This document shows positions 17,530 to 26,219 of a DNA stretch of 44,828 nt, one piece after another. Every line of letters begins with the position of its first letter. The first letter of the stretch is position 1. Location of the stretch: NCBI GenBank assembly GCA_002420315.1, contig DIHU01000071.1, forward strand, positions 1-44,828, read 5' to 3'. A program made the position numbers and the translations under genes. Under the pieces are notes generated by a model that did not search any database, was not told the DNA's origin, and worked only from the letters and a program-made list of their open reading frames with translations. Origin of the DNA: Akkermansiaceae bacterium UBA5688. Its GTDB lineage: Bacteria; Verrucomicrobiota; Verrucomicrobiia; Verrucomicrobiales; Akkermansiaceae.

Positions 17530-18495
17530 ATGACTCTTACGGTGTCAGATGGGGATGGCAAAAGGCTTGATGCCTTTCTAGCTTTGGCGCTTCCAGAACT
17601 ATCACGCTCGCGTATTCAAAACTTGATCAGGGAAGGTCATATCCTCCTCAACTCAACGAAAGTAAAATCTCGAGCTTCGGTAAGCATTGGCGATTCAGTT
17701 TCCGTACACATTCCGGAAGACAAACCAAGCGAGCCTCAACCACAGAATATTCCTCTCTCGGTTCTTTACGAAGACGACGACCTTATCGTCATTAACAAGA
17801 CAACTGGCATGGTCGTCCATCCTGCTGCCGGAAACAAAGATGGAACGCTAGTGAATGCATTACTTCATCACTGCTCGGGTAAACTCGCGCAAGAAGGAGG
17901 AGATAACCGCCCAGGTATTGTTCATAGACTAGACAAGGACACTTCCGGATGCCTCGTCGCCGCAAAAACTAATTCCGCACTCAAAAATTTGATCCAACAA
18001 TTTTCCGAGCGCAAAACCGTCAAACTTTACCTCTGCGTCGCACAATCAGAACCGAAGGCAACCCATCAAACTGTCTTCAATAATATCGGACGACACCCCG
18101 TTCACCGTCAGAGGATGGATGTCTGTAATTCGGGGGGCGGAAAGCCCGCAATCACCGACCTTCATCTACTCCACACTGCGAACGATGGAACATCACTGAT
18201 TCTTTGCGCATTGCATACTGGCCGGACGCATCAGATCCGGGTTCACAATCGTTTTCTTGGACATCCCTTACTTGGTGACCCCATTTACAGCAAACCAGGC
18301 CGCCAACCTTTCAGGGTCTCTAGGCTTATGCTTCATGCCTGGCGCTTGGGAATTACCCACCCAAAAACTGGCGAGTTGATTCAACAAGAAGCCCCCATCC
18401 CAGAAGAATTTCGACCTTGGTGTGACGAAGTAACAGAACACCTTGATCGAATTCGTTTGAGTAAAAACAGCACGGAGTTTAACGATCTGTGGTAA
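17530..18495 (+). CDS. RluA-family 23S rRNA pseudouridine synthase (RluD-like)
   Basis: The 321-residue enzyme isomerises uridine to pseudouridine in RNA. An S4 RNA-binding domain (about residues 10-60; RSRIQNLIREGHILLN) precedes the RluA catalytic domain. This has YEDDDLIVINKTTGMVVHP and the active-site block GIVHRLDKDTSG, in which D135 is the catalytic aspartate. LCALHTGRTHQIRVH is the typical second motif. The start ATG at 17530 was chosen because the frame upstream (from 17428) overlaps the DUF2238-like gene and has no homology-like content. S4 plus catalytic domain order suggests RluD rather than RluA, but the exact target uridines cannot be read from sequence. Confidence 0.93.
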   Translation: MTLTVSDGDGKRLDAFLALALPELSRSRIQNLIREGHILLNSTKVKSRASVSIGDSVSVHIPEDKPSEPQPQNIPLSVLYEDDDLIVINKTTGMVVHPAAGNKDGTLVNALLHHCSGKLAQEGGDNRPGIVHRLDKDTSGCLVAAKTNSALKNLIQQFSERKTVKLYLCVAQSEPKATHQTVFNNIGRHPVHRQRMDVCNSGGGKPAITDLHLLHTANDGTSLILCALHTGRTHQIRVHNRFLGHPLLGDPIYSKPGRQPFRVSRLMLHAWRLGITHPKTGELIQQEAPIPEEFRPWCDEVTEHLDRIRLSKNSTEFNDLW

Positions 18496-18540
18496 GCCTT
18501 TCTTTAGAGCTACATCTATTAAAATCATCTTTTACCATTC

Positions 18541-19155
18541 ATGACCTCAGGACTGAAACGTCGCTATCTTCGAATTGTCCGGAAGACTTACCGCTTCCTG
18601 AGAAGTCCGGGGTTGCGTCGACGCATCTGGCTTCAAAAGACGATTTTACCAATGTTCGAAAGAGATCTTTGGCACCCTTGCCGTGATTCAGTGGCAAGCG
18701 GCCTTGCTATTGGTCTCTTTGCTTCCCAACTTCCGATCCCGGGCCAAATGCTTTTGGCTGGAATTTGGTCCGTCCCATTTCGGGCAAATATACCGATTGC
18801 CTTAGCCGCTTGCTGGGTCACCAATCCCATCACCCAAATTCCTATTGTCCTCTTCCAGGAAAGTTTCGGTGACTTTCTCAGAGGATCTATGCACATCCCG
18901 ATTCACCCTCTTCTCGAGAAGATTCAGATCCCACTCAGCCTTTTCCCCGGTATGGAGGGAGAATATCTGAACGGCGGAAGCTTTATTCTTGGGTTTCTTT
19001 CCCTGGGCATACTCCTTTTCATTGTCGCTTACCCGCTTGTCTACCTTCTCTCAGCATTAATGCCCAAAATCCTCCCTAGAACCCGGTATCAAAGGGCAAA
19101 AGCTAAAGTTATCGCTCGTCAGCGCAAGGAACAACGCCGACCTGAAAAAAACTAA
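18541..19155 (+). CDS. DUF2062 membrane protein
   Basis: The 204-residue protein has a basic N-terminus (about 45 residues). It then shows the DUF2062 pattern: SVASGLAIGLFASQLPIPGQMLLA, a membrane hairpin, then ACWVTNPITQIPIV with the conserved N-P-x-T. A further helix pair (about residues 140-175) precedes a basic tail ending QRAKAKVIARQRKEQRR. DUF2062 proteins are small membrane proteins of unknown function, sometimes fused to glycosyltransferases. The stop overlaps the lspA stop on the other strand (CTAA at 19152-19155), so the two genes converge with no room for a separate terminator. Confidence 0.85.
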   Translation: MTSGLKRRYLRIVRKTYRFLRSPGLRRRIWLQKTILPMFERDLWHPCRDSVASGLAIGLFASQLPIPGQMLLAGIWSVPFRANIPIALAACWVTNPITQIPIVLFQESFGDFLRGSMHIPIHPLLEKIQIPLSLFPGMEGEYLNGGSFILGFLSLGILLFIVAYPLVYLLSALMPKILPRTRYQRAKAKVIARQRKEQRRPEKN

Positions 19156-19763
19156 GCTTCAGGCGGCTTCTCTTTTTCTCCCGCGGATTCTTCCGGACGA
19201 AATGCCGAAAGTAAAAGTAAAACGGCGGCTACTGAAATACAGGAATCAGCAACATTAAAGGTTGGGAAGAAACCCCGACTCTGCGGAGCAATCTTCTCGT
19301 ATCCAGGTAACTTCACGCGGATAAAATCAACGACGTATCCTTTAGATAGCCTTGTCATAAAGGGCTTTTCCTCGTGCTTCTTCAGCCAAAACCCCTGGAA
19401 TAATCGATCCGTCAAATTACCTAGAACGCCAGCAACCAAAAGTGCCGCAGCCAATTTCGCTGGGAAATTAGCAAAGGCACCTTTTCTCCAAAAAACAAAA
19501 ATTAGAACCAGGGCAAAAATTAAAACTAGAAGGAATACAAAAGGGGCCCAAGAAGTCCCGTTCCCCAATCCAAAGGCAGCTCCTTGGTTATGGATTCGCC
19601 ACCACCAAAGAAAGCCGTCAATTACTTCCACATGCTCATCGGGACTGTGGAAGTCATTTGATAGGGGCTCGCGAAACCGAAATACTATCCACCACTTCGT
19701 AATCTGATCCAGCAGGTAGAGAGGGAGGCTAAGAATAACGAATATAATCGGGAGACGTTTCAT
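19152..19763 (-). CDS. lspA: Lipoprotein signal peptidase (signal peptidase II) LspA
   Basis: LspA is the inner-membrane aspartyl protease that cleaves the signal peptide of lipid-modified prolipoproteins. The 203-residue protein shows the family boxes: DQITKWWIV (residues 19-27), NQGAAFGL (59-66), GNLTDRL (115-121), VVDFI with catalytic D146, and FPTFNVADSCI with catalytic D173. Four hydrophobic helices are visible. It is longer than the usual 160-170 residues because of an inserted segment near 126-145, another between the two aspartates (about 150-165), and a charged C-terminal tail. It lies downstream of truB (36-bp gap) on the same strand. A probable client, the lipobox protein at 27490-27906, is in this window. 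Confidence 0.95.
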   Translation of the reverse strand: MKRLPIIFVILSLPLYLLDQITKWWIVFRFREPLSNDFHSPDEHVEVIDGFLWWWRIHNQGAAFGLGNGTSWAPFVFLLVLIFALVLIFVFWRKGAFANFPAKLAAALLVAGVLGNLTDRLFQGFWLKKHEEKPFMTRLSKGYVVDFIRVKLPGYEKIAPQSRGFFPTFNVADSCISVAAVLLLLSAFRPEESAGEKEKPPEA

Positions 19764-19799
19764 GTTGTGATCAGGCTACAATCAAAAGCTTTTCAGAAA

Positions 19800-20525
19800 T
19801 CAAGCACCACGCATCAGGGAAATTTCAGCCAGACTAATAAATGAATTTACAAGATCTTCTGTGCTCGCTTCCTTCAATACAGCCACTGGCACAGCGCGCT
19901 CGAGATTAAACTTTCCAGAACGAGTCCGTCGGAGTGAACTAAGATGAGCTCCGCAGCCCAGATCCTGCCCGATATCATGCGCATAAGTTCGGACATAAAA
20001 CCCCTTAGAACAATTCACCACAAAATCAACATTTGGCACATAAATTTTAGTGAGGTCGTAATTCTTAACATAAACTGAGCGTGGCTTCCGCTCGACCACT
20101 TGGCCTTGACGTGCCAGTTTATAAAGAGGGATTCCATCCTTTTTTATCGCCGATACCATTGGAGGAATCTGTTCAAAATCGCCTGTATATTTATCAAAAG
20201 CAGCACAAATCTGCTCAGCATTAAGGTCAGGAACATCTTTCTCAACCTGAATCTCGCCTTCCTTGTCCTGTGTCGAAGTCGTTGCTCCGAGGGTGAGAGT
20301 CCCAGCGTAGCTTTTGTCTTCACTCATTAAAAGATCCTGAATCTTTGTCGCGCGATTGATCACCAGCATGAGGAGGCCAGTGGCCATCGGATCAAGTGTC
20401 CCACAGTGGCCAATCTTTTTCATGTTGAGCTGGCGACGAGCGATCGCAACCACATCGTGAGAAGTCATTCCAGGAGCCTTGTCAATCAAGAGCACTCCAC
20501 TTGGTAAATCGTTAGAATTTTGCAT
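19800..20525 (-). CDS. truB: tRNA pseudouridine(55) synthase TruB
   Basis: TruB makes pseudouridine 55 in the T-loop of tRNAs. The 241-residue protein begins GVLLIDKAPGMTSHDVV and carries GHCGTLDPMATGLL, whose aspartate (D45) is the catalytic residue. QIPPMVSAIKKDGIPLYKLARQG and the GFYVRTYAHDIGQDLG motif are also diagnostic. Two possible starts lie side by side, TTG at 20528 and ATG at 20525; I chose the ATG. The gene lies 12 bp downstream of nrnA, a common bacterial gene order (nrnA-truB), and upstream of lspA, so one transcript is likely. The usual upstream rbfA/infB genes are absent here. Confidence 0.95.
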   Translation of the reverse strand: MQNSNDLPSGVLLIDKAPGMTSHDVVAIARRQLNMKKIGHCGTLDPMATGLLMLVINRATKIQDLLMSEDKSYAGTLTLGATTSTQDKEGEIQVEKDVPDLNAEQICAAFDKYTGDFEQIPPMVSAIKKDGIPLYKLARQGQVVERKPRSVYVKNYDLTKIYVPNVDFVVNCSKGFYVRTYAHDIGQDLGCGAHLSSLRRTRSGKFNLERAVPVAVLKEASTEDLVNSFISLAEISLMRGA

Positions 20526-20537
20526 CAAATCAGTTCA

Positions 20538-21533
20538 CTATGAGATTCCAGCCCGCTTTATCGCTTCGCGAATTTCCACCAAAACTTTCTCCCGGGCATC
20601 CTCCAAGGGCCCAGCCATCCGAATTCCAGCTGCAAGAGAATGACCACCACCACCAAAAACTCCACAAATCTCACTAGCATTTACACGTGAATCCTTTGAG
20701 CGCATCGAAACACGTACTTTACCACCGTCAAGGTCTTCAAAGAAGACTGCCACCACCACCCCTTCCACTGACCGAATAAAATCAATCATGCCCTCAGTAT
20801 CATCATCTACTAAACCCAATTCATTTTTAGTCTTCATTCGAAGATTCCACCAGACGAGCAATCCGTCATGACTCCGATCGAGACTATTTAAAAGAGCCCT
20901 CATCAGTTCAACTTTCCGATAAGGTTGATTATCGTAAGTCAATTGGTTGATTTCTCCCACATCCAATCCCTGCCCCACCAAATCAGCGGCAATTTCATAT
21001 GTTCTTTGGCTAGTTCCAGGATATTGAAACGAGCCAGTGTCTGTTGAGACTGCCACATAAATTGAGTCTCGAGAAATTTCTGAAATCGGAAGATTCAGCG
21101 CGATTAACAACTCGTATATAATCTGACCGGTGGCCGGACTTTTTGAATCGATATAATTCAAATCTCCATAACCGGGATTGGAAATATGATGATCGATATT
21201 AATCAACAGCTTCGCATTTTTGATCGCCTCAAGGCTTTCCCCGCCAATCCGCGCATGAGCAGCCGTATCCAAAGTAAATGCGACTTCGACATCCAAAACA
21301 CCGACTTCTCTGGAAATCTCGACTTTTTCCGAACCTGGCAGAAATTTTAAACTCGGAGGACATCCGTCATTATTCAAATAACGGACTGATTTACCCAATT
21401 GCTCTAATGCATGCCCAAGCGCCAGAATCGATCCTATAGCATCTCCATCAGGACGAACGTGGCTGACGACAACGAACGAATTATGATCTTCGATGGCTTT
21501 TCCGATTCCGAAAAATGTGGTATTCTCTGGCAT
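20538..21533 (-). CDS. nrnA: DHH-family oligoribonuclease / pAp phosphatase NrnA
   Basis: NrnA degrades 2-5 nt RNA fragments and can dephosphorylate 3'-phosphoadenosine 5'-phosphate. The 331-residue protein has the DHH catalytic motifs SHVRPDGDAIGS (residues 24-35), LDTAAHARIG (89-97) and INIDHHISN with D114-H115-H116. The DHHA1 domain carries RVSMRSK and the glycine-rich GGGGHSLAAG near residue 293. Length and order are standard. The start ATG at 21533 follows a 280-bp gap from recA that holds the recA terminator and two inverted repeats, so nrnA probably has its own promoter. truB follows within 12 bp. Confidence 0.93.
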   Translation of the reverse strand: MPENTTFFGIGKAIEDHNSFVVVSHVRPDGDAIGSILALGHALEQLGKSVRYLNNDGCPPSLKFLPGSEKVEISREVGVLDVEVAFTLDTAAHARIGGESLEAIKNAKLLINIDHHISNPGYGDLNYIDSKSPATGQIIYELLIALNLPISEISRDSIYVAVSTDTGSFQYPGTSQRTYEIAADLVGQGLDVGEINQLTYDNQPYRKVELMRALLNSLDRSHDGLLVWWNLRMKTKNELGLVDDDTEGMIDFIRSVEGVVVAVFFEDLDGGKVRVSMRSKDSRVNASEICGVFGGGGHSLAAGIRMAGPLEDAREKVLVEIREAIKRAGIS

Positions 21534-21570
21534 CCGTGTAGGGCAATAAGCTTTCCCACATCGCTCTTTC

Positions 21571-21585
21571 GATCAAGTATTGATC
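21571..21585. promoter_or_regulatory. Perfect 15-bp palindrome upstream of nrnA (GATCAA-N3-TTGATC)
   Basis: GATCAAGTATTGATC reads as a 6+3+6 inverted repeat, 38 bp upstream of the nrnA start. Its position and symmetry suit a repressor or activator site. No matching -35/-10 pair is clear, so the call is tentative. Confidence 0.35.
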
Positions 21586-21641
21586 CAAAGAATCGTAGCT
21601 GTGTAGTCTGCAATTTCTTGTTGGGAAAAAGCCTCTCTAGA

Positions 21642-21675
21642 CCCATTAATTTCGAAAGGTCGCGGTATTAATGGG
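21642..21675. repeat. Inverted repeat CCCATTAAT ... ATTAATGGG in the recA-nrnA spacer
   Basis: Nine-base perfect arms at 21642-21650 and 21667-21675 are separated by 16 bases. No T-tract follows on either strand, so a terminator is unlikely. It may be an operator or part of an RNA leader upstream of nrnA. Confidence 0.35.
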
Positions 21676-21740
21676 GTGGACAAGGGTCGTCTCTTTTTCG
21701 CTTTCCCTTAAAGTATTGTCATAAAATCAATTCCATCTCG

Positions 21741-21780
21741 AAATAGAAAATCCCACGAGTCAAACACGACCCGCAGGATT
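21741..21780 (-). terminator. Rho-independent terminator of recA
   Basis: On the minus strand, starting 33 nt beyond the recA stop, AATCC-TG-CGGGTC pairs with GACTCG-TG-GGATT around a GTGTTT loop. This is a 13-bp stem with three wobble pairs. The downstream flank is TTTTCTATTT, U-rich in RNA. Stem bases span 21749-21780. Confidence 0.75.
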
Positions 21781-21813
21781 AAGATAATGAAGCCGATAAG
21801 ATTCCCTGATTTG

Positions 21814-22890
21814 TCATCCCGCCATCTTCGCCTTCACCTTCTCTTCAATCTCGGCGTAAAGGGCCTCGTCTTCTTTGAGAGCAGTCTTGGTTGCATCGCG
21901 TCCTTGGCCCAGCTGTGATCCGTCGTAGCTAAACCAACTTCCCCGTTTTTGAATGATTTCAAATTCCTGAGCGAGGTCTATCAAGGATCCAACCGAGGAG
22001 ATTCCTTCATTATACATGATATCGAATTCCGCATCTGTGAACGGAGGTGCAACCTTGTTCTTCACGATCTTAACCTTAGTACGGCTCCCCTGAACGGTTC
22101 CGTCAGTTGCTTTAATTTGACCAATTCGGCGAATATCAACTCGAATAGAGGCAAAAAACTTGAGCGCACGCCCACCGGGAGTCGTCTCAGGGCTTCCAAA
22201 CATCACGCCAATTTTTTCACGAATCTGGTTTGTGAAGATACAGGTTGTACGTGCTTTGGAAATAAAACCAGTCAGCTTCCTCATTGCCGCACTCATAAGA
22301 CGGGCTTGGGTTCCAACGGTCGAATCTCCGATCTCTCCAGAAAGTTCCTGTTTGGTTACTAACGCGGCCACCGAATCCAAAACAACTACATCGATCGCAT
22401 TGGAGCGTACGAGGGTCTCAACGATTTGAAGAGCTTCTTCTCCGGAAGAGGGTTGGGAGACCAATAGATCATCCAGATTTACGCCAAGACGACGAGCGTA
22501 CTGAGGGTCGAGAGCGTGCTCAACATCGATAAAAGCAGCGAGACCTCCAGCTTTCTGGGCTTGTGCAATCGCGGTTAAAGTAAGCGTAGTTTTACCAGAC
22601 GATTCTGGTCCGAAGATCTCGACAATCCGGCCCCTTGGGAAACCACCTACCCCGAGAGCTCGGTCAATAACAAGGTTCCCAGTTGGAATAGCTTCAACAT
22701 CCATTCGCTTATCATCTCCCAAGCGCATAATAGCAGCTTCACCAAAATCTTTCTGGATCTGGGTAATCGCAAGATCGAGATTCTTCTTGCGAGCGGCGAC
22801 AAGTTTTTCATCTCCTTTTGCTACAGCGGCAGCGGGAACTTTCTCCTTTTTCTCGGACATATCAGTATTTTTAACGGTAGTAGAACTCAT
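21814..22890 (-). CDS. recA: DNA recombinase RecA
   Basis: RecA polymerises on single-stranded DNA to drive strand exchange and to trigger SOS-repressor self-cleavage. The 358-residue protein has Walker A GPESSGKTT at 94-102, the FIDVEHALDPQYARRLGV stretch, DSVAALV as Walker B, the loop region STVGTQARLMSAAMRKL, and the L2-flanking IFTNQIREKIGVMFG. It ends with the usual acidic-rich C-terminal helix (ALKEDEALYAEIEEKVKAK). An N-terminal extension of about 30 residues before the core is Lys-rich. An alternative internal start exists at residue 11; I kept the first ATG. A promoter with a palindromic operator precedes it and a terminator follows it. Confidence 0.97.
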   Translation of the reverse strand: MSSTTVKNTDMSEKKEKVPAAAVAKGDEKLVAARKKNLDLAITQIQKDFGEAAIMRLGDDKRMDVEAIPTGNLVIDRALGVGGFPRGRIVEIFGPESSGKTTLTLTAIAQAQKAGGLAAFIDVEHALDPQYARRLGVNLDDLLVSQPSSGEEALQIVETLVRSNAIDVVVLDSVAALVTKQELSGEIGDSTVGTQARLMSAAMRKLTGFISKARTTCIFTNQIREKIGVMFGSPETTPGGRALKFFASIRVDIRRIGQIKATDGTVQGSRTKVKIVKNKVAPPFTDAEFDIMYNEGISSVGSLIDLAQEFEIIQKRGSWFSYDGSQLGQGRDATKTALKEDEALYAEIEEKVKAKMAG

Positions 22891-22927
22891 GACAATATTA
22901 GGTGTAAATTAACTTCAAAAAAAGTAA

Positions 22928-22955
22928 ATCATATGAACAGTGTTCAAAAAAGCAA
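22928..22955 (-). promoter_or_regulatory. Candidate sigma70-type promoter of recA
   Basis: On the minus strand, TTGCTT (22955-22950) and TATGAT (22933-22928) are separated by 16 bp. They match the -35 and -10 consensus at 4/6 and 5/6 bases. Transcription would begin near 22921, about 30 nt before the recA ATG. The spacer is filled by the palindrome described next. Confidence 0.55.
22934..22946. promoter_or_regulatory. Candidate SOS (LexA-like) operator at recA
   Basis: TGAACAGTGTTCA is a 13-bp perfect inverted repeat (TGAACA-N-TGTTCA) lying exactly between the recA -35 and -10 elements, where a bound repressor would block RNA polymerase. recA is a near-universal LexA target. The half-site arrangement (GAACA-N1-TGTTC) differs from the E. 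coli and B. subtilis boxes. No lexA gene is in the window to test it. Confidence 0.5.
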
Positions 22956-23370
22956 AAACTTTGGGTATTTTGCAAATTTTCACTCCAAGCGAATCGACTT
23001 TTGGTTATTTCAAAGAGGATCGATATCAATTGCACCTACTCCCGGCCTTCTCTGCCTCTTTCCCAAACTGTATCGATTTTCCCGTCCTGGTTAAGCTATG
23101 AGGTAGATGTGGCCCGAAAAATATCTAGAGTAATACTATTAGGACCGAAGAAATCTAAGAATCGAAAATCAACTTTTGCAGGGGAAAAATAAACTCAATA
23201 GGAAAATCAAACGAAAATATTCAGACGGAGAAGAACTTCCAACTTCCCTCATACCGCCAATCTCCTATCGCTGTAAGTGAATATACCACCTTCTGTGTTA
23301 TGTTCGCGCAGTAAATCCAAAAGAGGGTAAGGGTCCGGATCCTTTAATCTCGTTTATTTTAACGATATCC

Positions 23371-23673
23371 CTAAGCAAGATCCATAACGAGGACCTTGGA
23401 CCACCATTCTTTAAATTCAGAGATAAATTCATCGTGGATCGGATCTCCCTCTTGGTAAGATTTATGACTCTCAATCGAGTCAAACTTTAACGAAATCGCG
23501 TAATCAAACGAATGATCGGTCACCGTACGTTCTGGAGTTGCGGCTGGTTTTCCCCAGTGGGAAGAGGCGACATTTGGTGACAGTAAAAGCGCTTCAATTC
23601 CCTTTTCAAAAAAAACGCGGTCGTGATCGGTTTGTCGATCTTCATTCAGCCAGAAATAAACATGGTGTTCCAT
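23371..23673 (-). CDS. Dabb (stress-responsive alpha/beta barrel) domain protein
   Basis: The 100-residue protein starts MEHHVYFWLNEDRQ, the characteristic opening of Dabb proteins (H-x-V-x-F-W-L). It ends with YAISLKFDSIESHKSYQEGDPIHDEFISEF, whose HxxYxxxxxHxxF spacing is diagnostic of the family. The open frame continues upstream to 23808, but that part overlaps the divergent TPR gene and is unlike Dabb, so the ATG at 23673 was chosen. Dabb proteins are small dimeric ferredoxin-like barrels. Some are cyclases or stress-induced proteins; this one's role is unknown. Confidence 0.85.
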   Translation of the reverse strand: MEHHVYFWLNEDRQTDHDRVFFEKGIEALLLSPNVASSHWGKPAATPERTVTDHSFDYAISLKFDSIESHKSYQEGDPIHDEFISEFKEWWSKVLVMDLA

Positions 23674-23762
23674 ACGCAGATTGATAGCTAGACAAAGCTC
23701 CATGGACAAGCCAACTCCCAATCTGCCTGAGGTTGATTTTTGAGTCCGATCGTGAGAACCTC

Positions 23763-23787
23763 GTCGCGCGAGCCACCATCTCGCGAC
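23763..23787. repeat. GC-rich hairpin in the leader of the TPR gene
   Basis: GTCGCGCGA (23763-23771) and TCTCGCGAC (23779-23787) form nine-base arms with one mismatch around a 7-nt loop, ending 14 nt before the chosen ATG of the TPR gene at 23802. It could occlude the start region or be an operator shared with the divergent Dabb gene. It would be coding if translation began at the upstream in-frame start at 23733. Confidence 0.4.
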
Positions 23788-23801
23788 CACAATATTGCAC
23801 C

Positions 23802-26210
23802 ATGGCAATCTCCCAATCGATACGGCATACGTTCATCACCCTAATCTTTAGCTATTTTGCTCTCTTCCCAGCGATAGCACAGAGCAGGAAAGAGGAGCGC
23901 GCTTTTCAGGAAGCCGTAAGATATTACGAAGCTGGTATTCGGCAGTCCGACAGTCTTCAAAAGCAACGTTATACATCCTACGCGATTGAGCTCTACACCA
24001 AATATCTCCGATCTCATGCTGGATCCAAAAACGAGTCAGCGGCCCGATTCCATCTCGGTTATGCACGCCAAACCCTCGGGCAAATCGAAGAAGCAAAAAA
24101 AACTTACCGTTTTCTAGTCGAGCGCCACCGCAGGGGACCTTATGTAGGACAGGGCTCCCGGCAAATGGCCTATCTCGCTATCGGTGAGGCAAATTGGGAA
24201 GAGGCTGCTAAATACTTTCAGCTTGCCTCTCAAAATCTCTCGGAAAAAAATTTACGTTATAGTGCGATGACCAAGCAAGCGGAATGTCTCTTCAAGCTTA
24301 ATCGTCAAGCCGAAGCCACCGTTGCTCTTCGCCGTATTATCGATACCAAACAACATCCTCATAAGGACTGGGCCAGCTTTATGCTCGCCTTCCAGTATTT
24401 CGAAAAAGACGATTTTGAGACCACTATTCGGCTACTGAAAACACTCGTCACATCAGAACAACGCAGCCAATACCATTCTCAAGCTGTTTTCTACACTAGC
24501 TTGGCCTCGGTTGAGCTGGCGCTAGAAGACGCAAACGATTCCCATCTGAAAATGATATTAGGAATGTCGAGTAACGCCCCCTCGCTCACGCCCGATCAAC
24601 GACGAAACCTCGCTATCAATAAAGCCCGCGCTCAAACCTCACTTATGGGACTTTATTCAAAGAAAAAAGATTGGGACACTGTCATCATTCTTTATGAGAA
24701 AGGTGACTTTGGAGCCACGGGCAAGCTAGAAGCCCGCCGTTGCGAGCGAGCCGGCCTAGCCTATCTGGTTAAGCAGGATTACCGAAGTGCGAGGGCCTGC
24801 TTCCGTAGGGTTGATCGAGCACTTCCAAAAAGCCCTGAGGCTTTCGAGGCCTCCTTCAAGTGTCTCAAATGTGATTACTGCCTCAAAAATCCGGATTTTG
24901 GCGAGCGTGTAGACATTTTTTTTGAACTCTACGCTCAAGAATATCCAAACCATAAATACCTTCATTCCGCCCGCTTTCTCCAAGCAGAAACTCTCTATGA
25001 TCGCAAGGACCTCGAAAATGCAGCTCTGATTTTTTCCAATATCGATCGAAGTTCCCTTGATGCTAACATGCAATGCGAACTTCTCTTCAAATATGGATGG
25101 TGCCTAAGCGAATCTGGCCAGTTCGACGGAGCCAACAGGGCTTTTTCGGGCTTCCTTGCCGAGTTCCCAGAGGATCCTCGTACCGCAGAAGTTTACAACA
25201 AAAGAGCCGAAGCTCACCTCTCACTCGGAGATTACACATCGGCTTTAAAGGATTTTGAAAAAGCACTGACTCTCAATCCTGTACCAACCCAAACCACTTT
25301 CGCCCTTCAAGGTAGCGCTCGCGTGCTTCGACAGGAAAAAAAATATGAGACTATGATCGCCCGGTATCTCCGGATCTTGAGCGAGTTTCAAGATCTACCT
25401 GTCGACACTATTGCTAATTCAAACTACTGGGTTGGGTGGGGATACTACAAACTTGGAAAATATAGTGAAGCCCCTCCCTACCTCCGCAAGGCAAGAGAAC
25501 TTGTTCCCGAATTTTATAATCAACCCGTGGGTGACCTTCTCATTTTGAGCTCTTTTAATTCCCGTAATAAGATGGCGCTGCACACAGCTCTGCAGGAAGT
25601 CTACGCTCGAACTCCAACTAAAAAAGCTCCCCACAACATTCTGTCATGGCTCGGCGTTCAGATGTTTCACGATGGCCAAATCGAAGAATCTGTCGACTAC
25701 CTTGAAAGAGCGACTAATCTGGAAAATCCAAAAGGCACAGAACTCGGCGTCTGGAGAATTTTATCCAAAGCACAAAACCGTTCAGGACGCTTTACCGCGG
25801 CCCAGAAAACAAGCCTTCTTTTACTTGACCAAACACAAGAACCCCGTTGGCAAGCAGATGCTTACCTTGACCTTGCCGAATCCCGCCTCGGACTCAGGCT
25901 CTACCCTGAGACCCTTGAAGCAGTAACCAAAGGCCTCGCTATCGATGCTCCCGGACCCCATGTCGCCGGCCTTCATATCGTAGGCGGTGAAGTTGCCTTG
26001 CTACAAGGTCGTTGGCTAGGAGCTCTTGAAGAATTCCGCGTCGCCATCCCTACGGTTCCAGACGACCCTCTATTACAACCTCGGGCACTTCACGGAGTCT
26101 ATCTGGCAGCCAAAAACTACGGAAATAAAACCCTTGCTACTAAATACCGCACGAAGCTTACATCAAGTTTCCCTAACTGGAAGCCCGCCCTGACAATTGA
26201 CTCAGAATAG
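23802..26210 (+). CDS. Secreted tetratricopeptide-repeat protein
   Basis: The 802-residue protein starts at the ATG that gives a clean signal peptide (hydrophobic core FITLIFSYFALFPA, cleavage likely after AIA near residue 26). The rest is a chain of TPR-like helical hairpins. Examples are AIELYTKYLRSHAGSKNESAARFHLGYA, LFKYGWCLSESGQFDGANRAF and NYWVGWGYYKLGKYSEAPPYLRKA. The spacing resembles YbgF/BamD-type and Tol-Pal-associated repeat proteins (xF-x-x-xP). It probably scaffolds a periplasmic complex. An in-frame upstream start at 23733 would bury the signal peptide, so it is rejected. The gene stands alone, convergent with the antiporter gene. Confidence 0.85.
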   Translation: MAISQSIRHTFITLIFSYFALFPAIAQSRKEERAFQEAVRYYEAGIRQSDSLQKQRYTSYAIELYTKYLRSHAGSKNESAARFHLGYARQTLGQIEEAKKTYRFLVERHRRGPYVGQGSRQMAYLAIGEANWEEAAKYFQLASQNLSEKNLRYSAMTKQAECLFKLNRQAEATVALRRIIDTKQHPHKDWASFMLAFQYFEKDDFETTIRLLKTLVTSEQRSQYHSQAVFYTSLASVELALEDANDSHLKMILGMSSNAPSLTPDQRRNLAINKARAQTSLMGLYSKKKDWDTVIILYEKGDFGATGKLEARRCERAGLAYLVKQDYRSARACFRRVDRALPKSPEAFEASFKCLKCDYCLKNPDFGERVDIFFELYAQEYPNHKYLHSARFLQAETLYDRKDLENAALIFSNIDRSSLDANMQCELLFKYGWCLSESGQFDGANRAFSGFLAEFPEDPRTAEVYNKRAEAHLSLGDYTSALKDFEKALTLNPVPTQTTFALQGSARVLRQEKKYETMIARYLRILSEFQDLPVDTIANSNYWVGWGYYKLGKYSEAPPYLRKARELVPEFYNQPVGDLLILSSFNSRNKMALHTALQEVYARTPTKKAPHNILSWLGVQMFHDGQIEESVDYLERATNLENPKGTELGVWRILSKAQNRSGRFTAAQKTSLLLLDQTQEPRWQADAYLDLAESRLGLRLYPETLEAVTKGLAIDAPGPHVAGLHIVGGEVALLQGRWLGALEEFRVAIPTVPDDPLLQPRALHGVYLAAKNYGNKTLATKYRTKLTSSFPNWKPALTIDSE

Positions 26211-26219
26211 AGCCCCTGG

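Larger units (their letters stand above)
22891..23370. other. 480-bp intergenic region between recA and the Dabb gene
   Basis: The recA-proximal end holds the recA promoter and operator (listed separately). In the rest (about 22960-23370) I see no coding frame with homology-like content, no tRNA or other recognisable RNA, and no convincing terminator for the Dabb gene. A short hairpin TCGTT-N6-AACGA lies near 23350-23365 without a U-tract. Confidence 0.5.

Noticed and set aside
21434..21646. 70-residue minus-strand frame overlapping the nrnA start
   Set aside because: It runs into nrnA in another frame and shows no homology-like features.
23001..23192. 63-residue open frame between recA and the Dabb gene
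   Set aside because: No start context, no motif and an irregular composition; it is in a spacer with no other coding sign.
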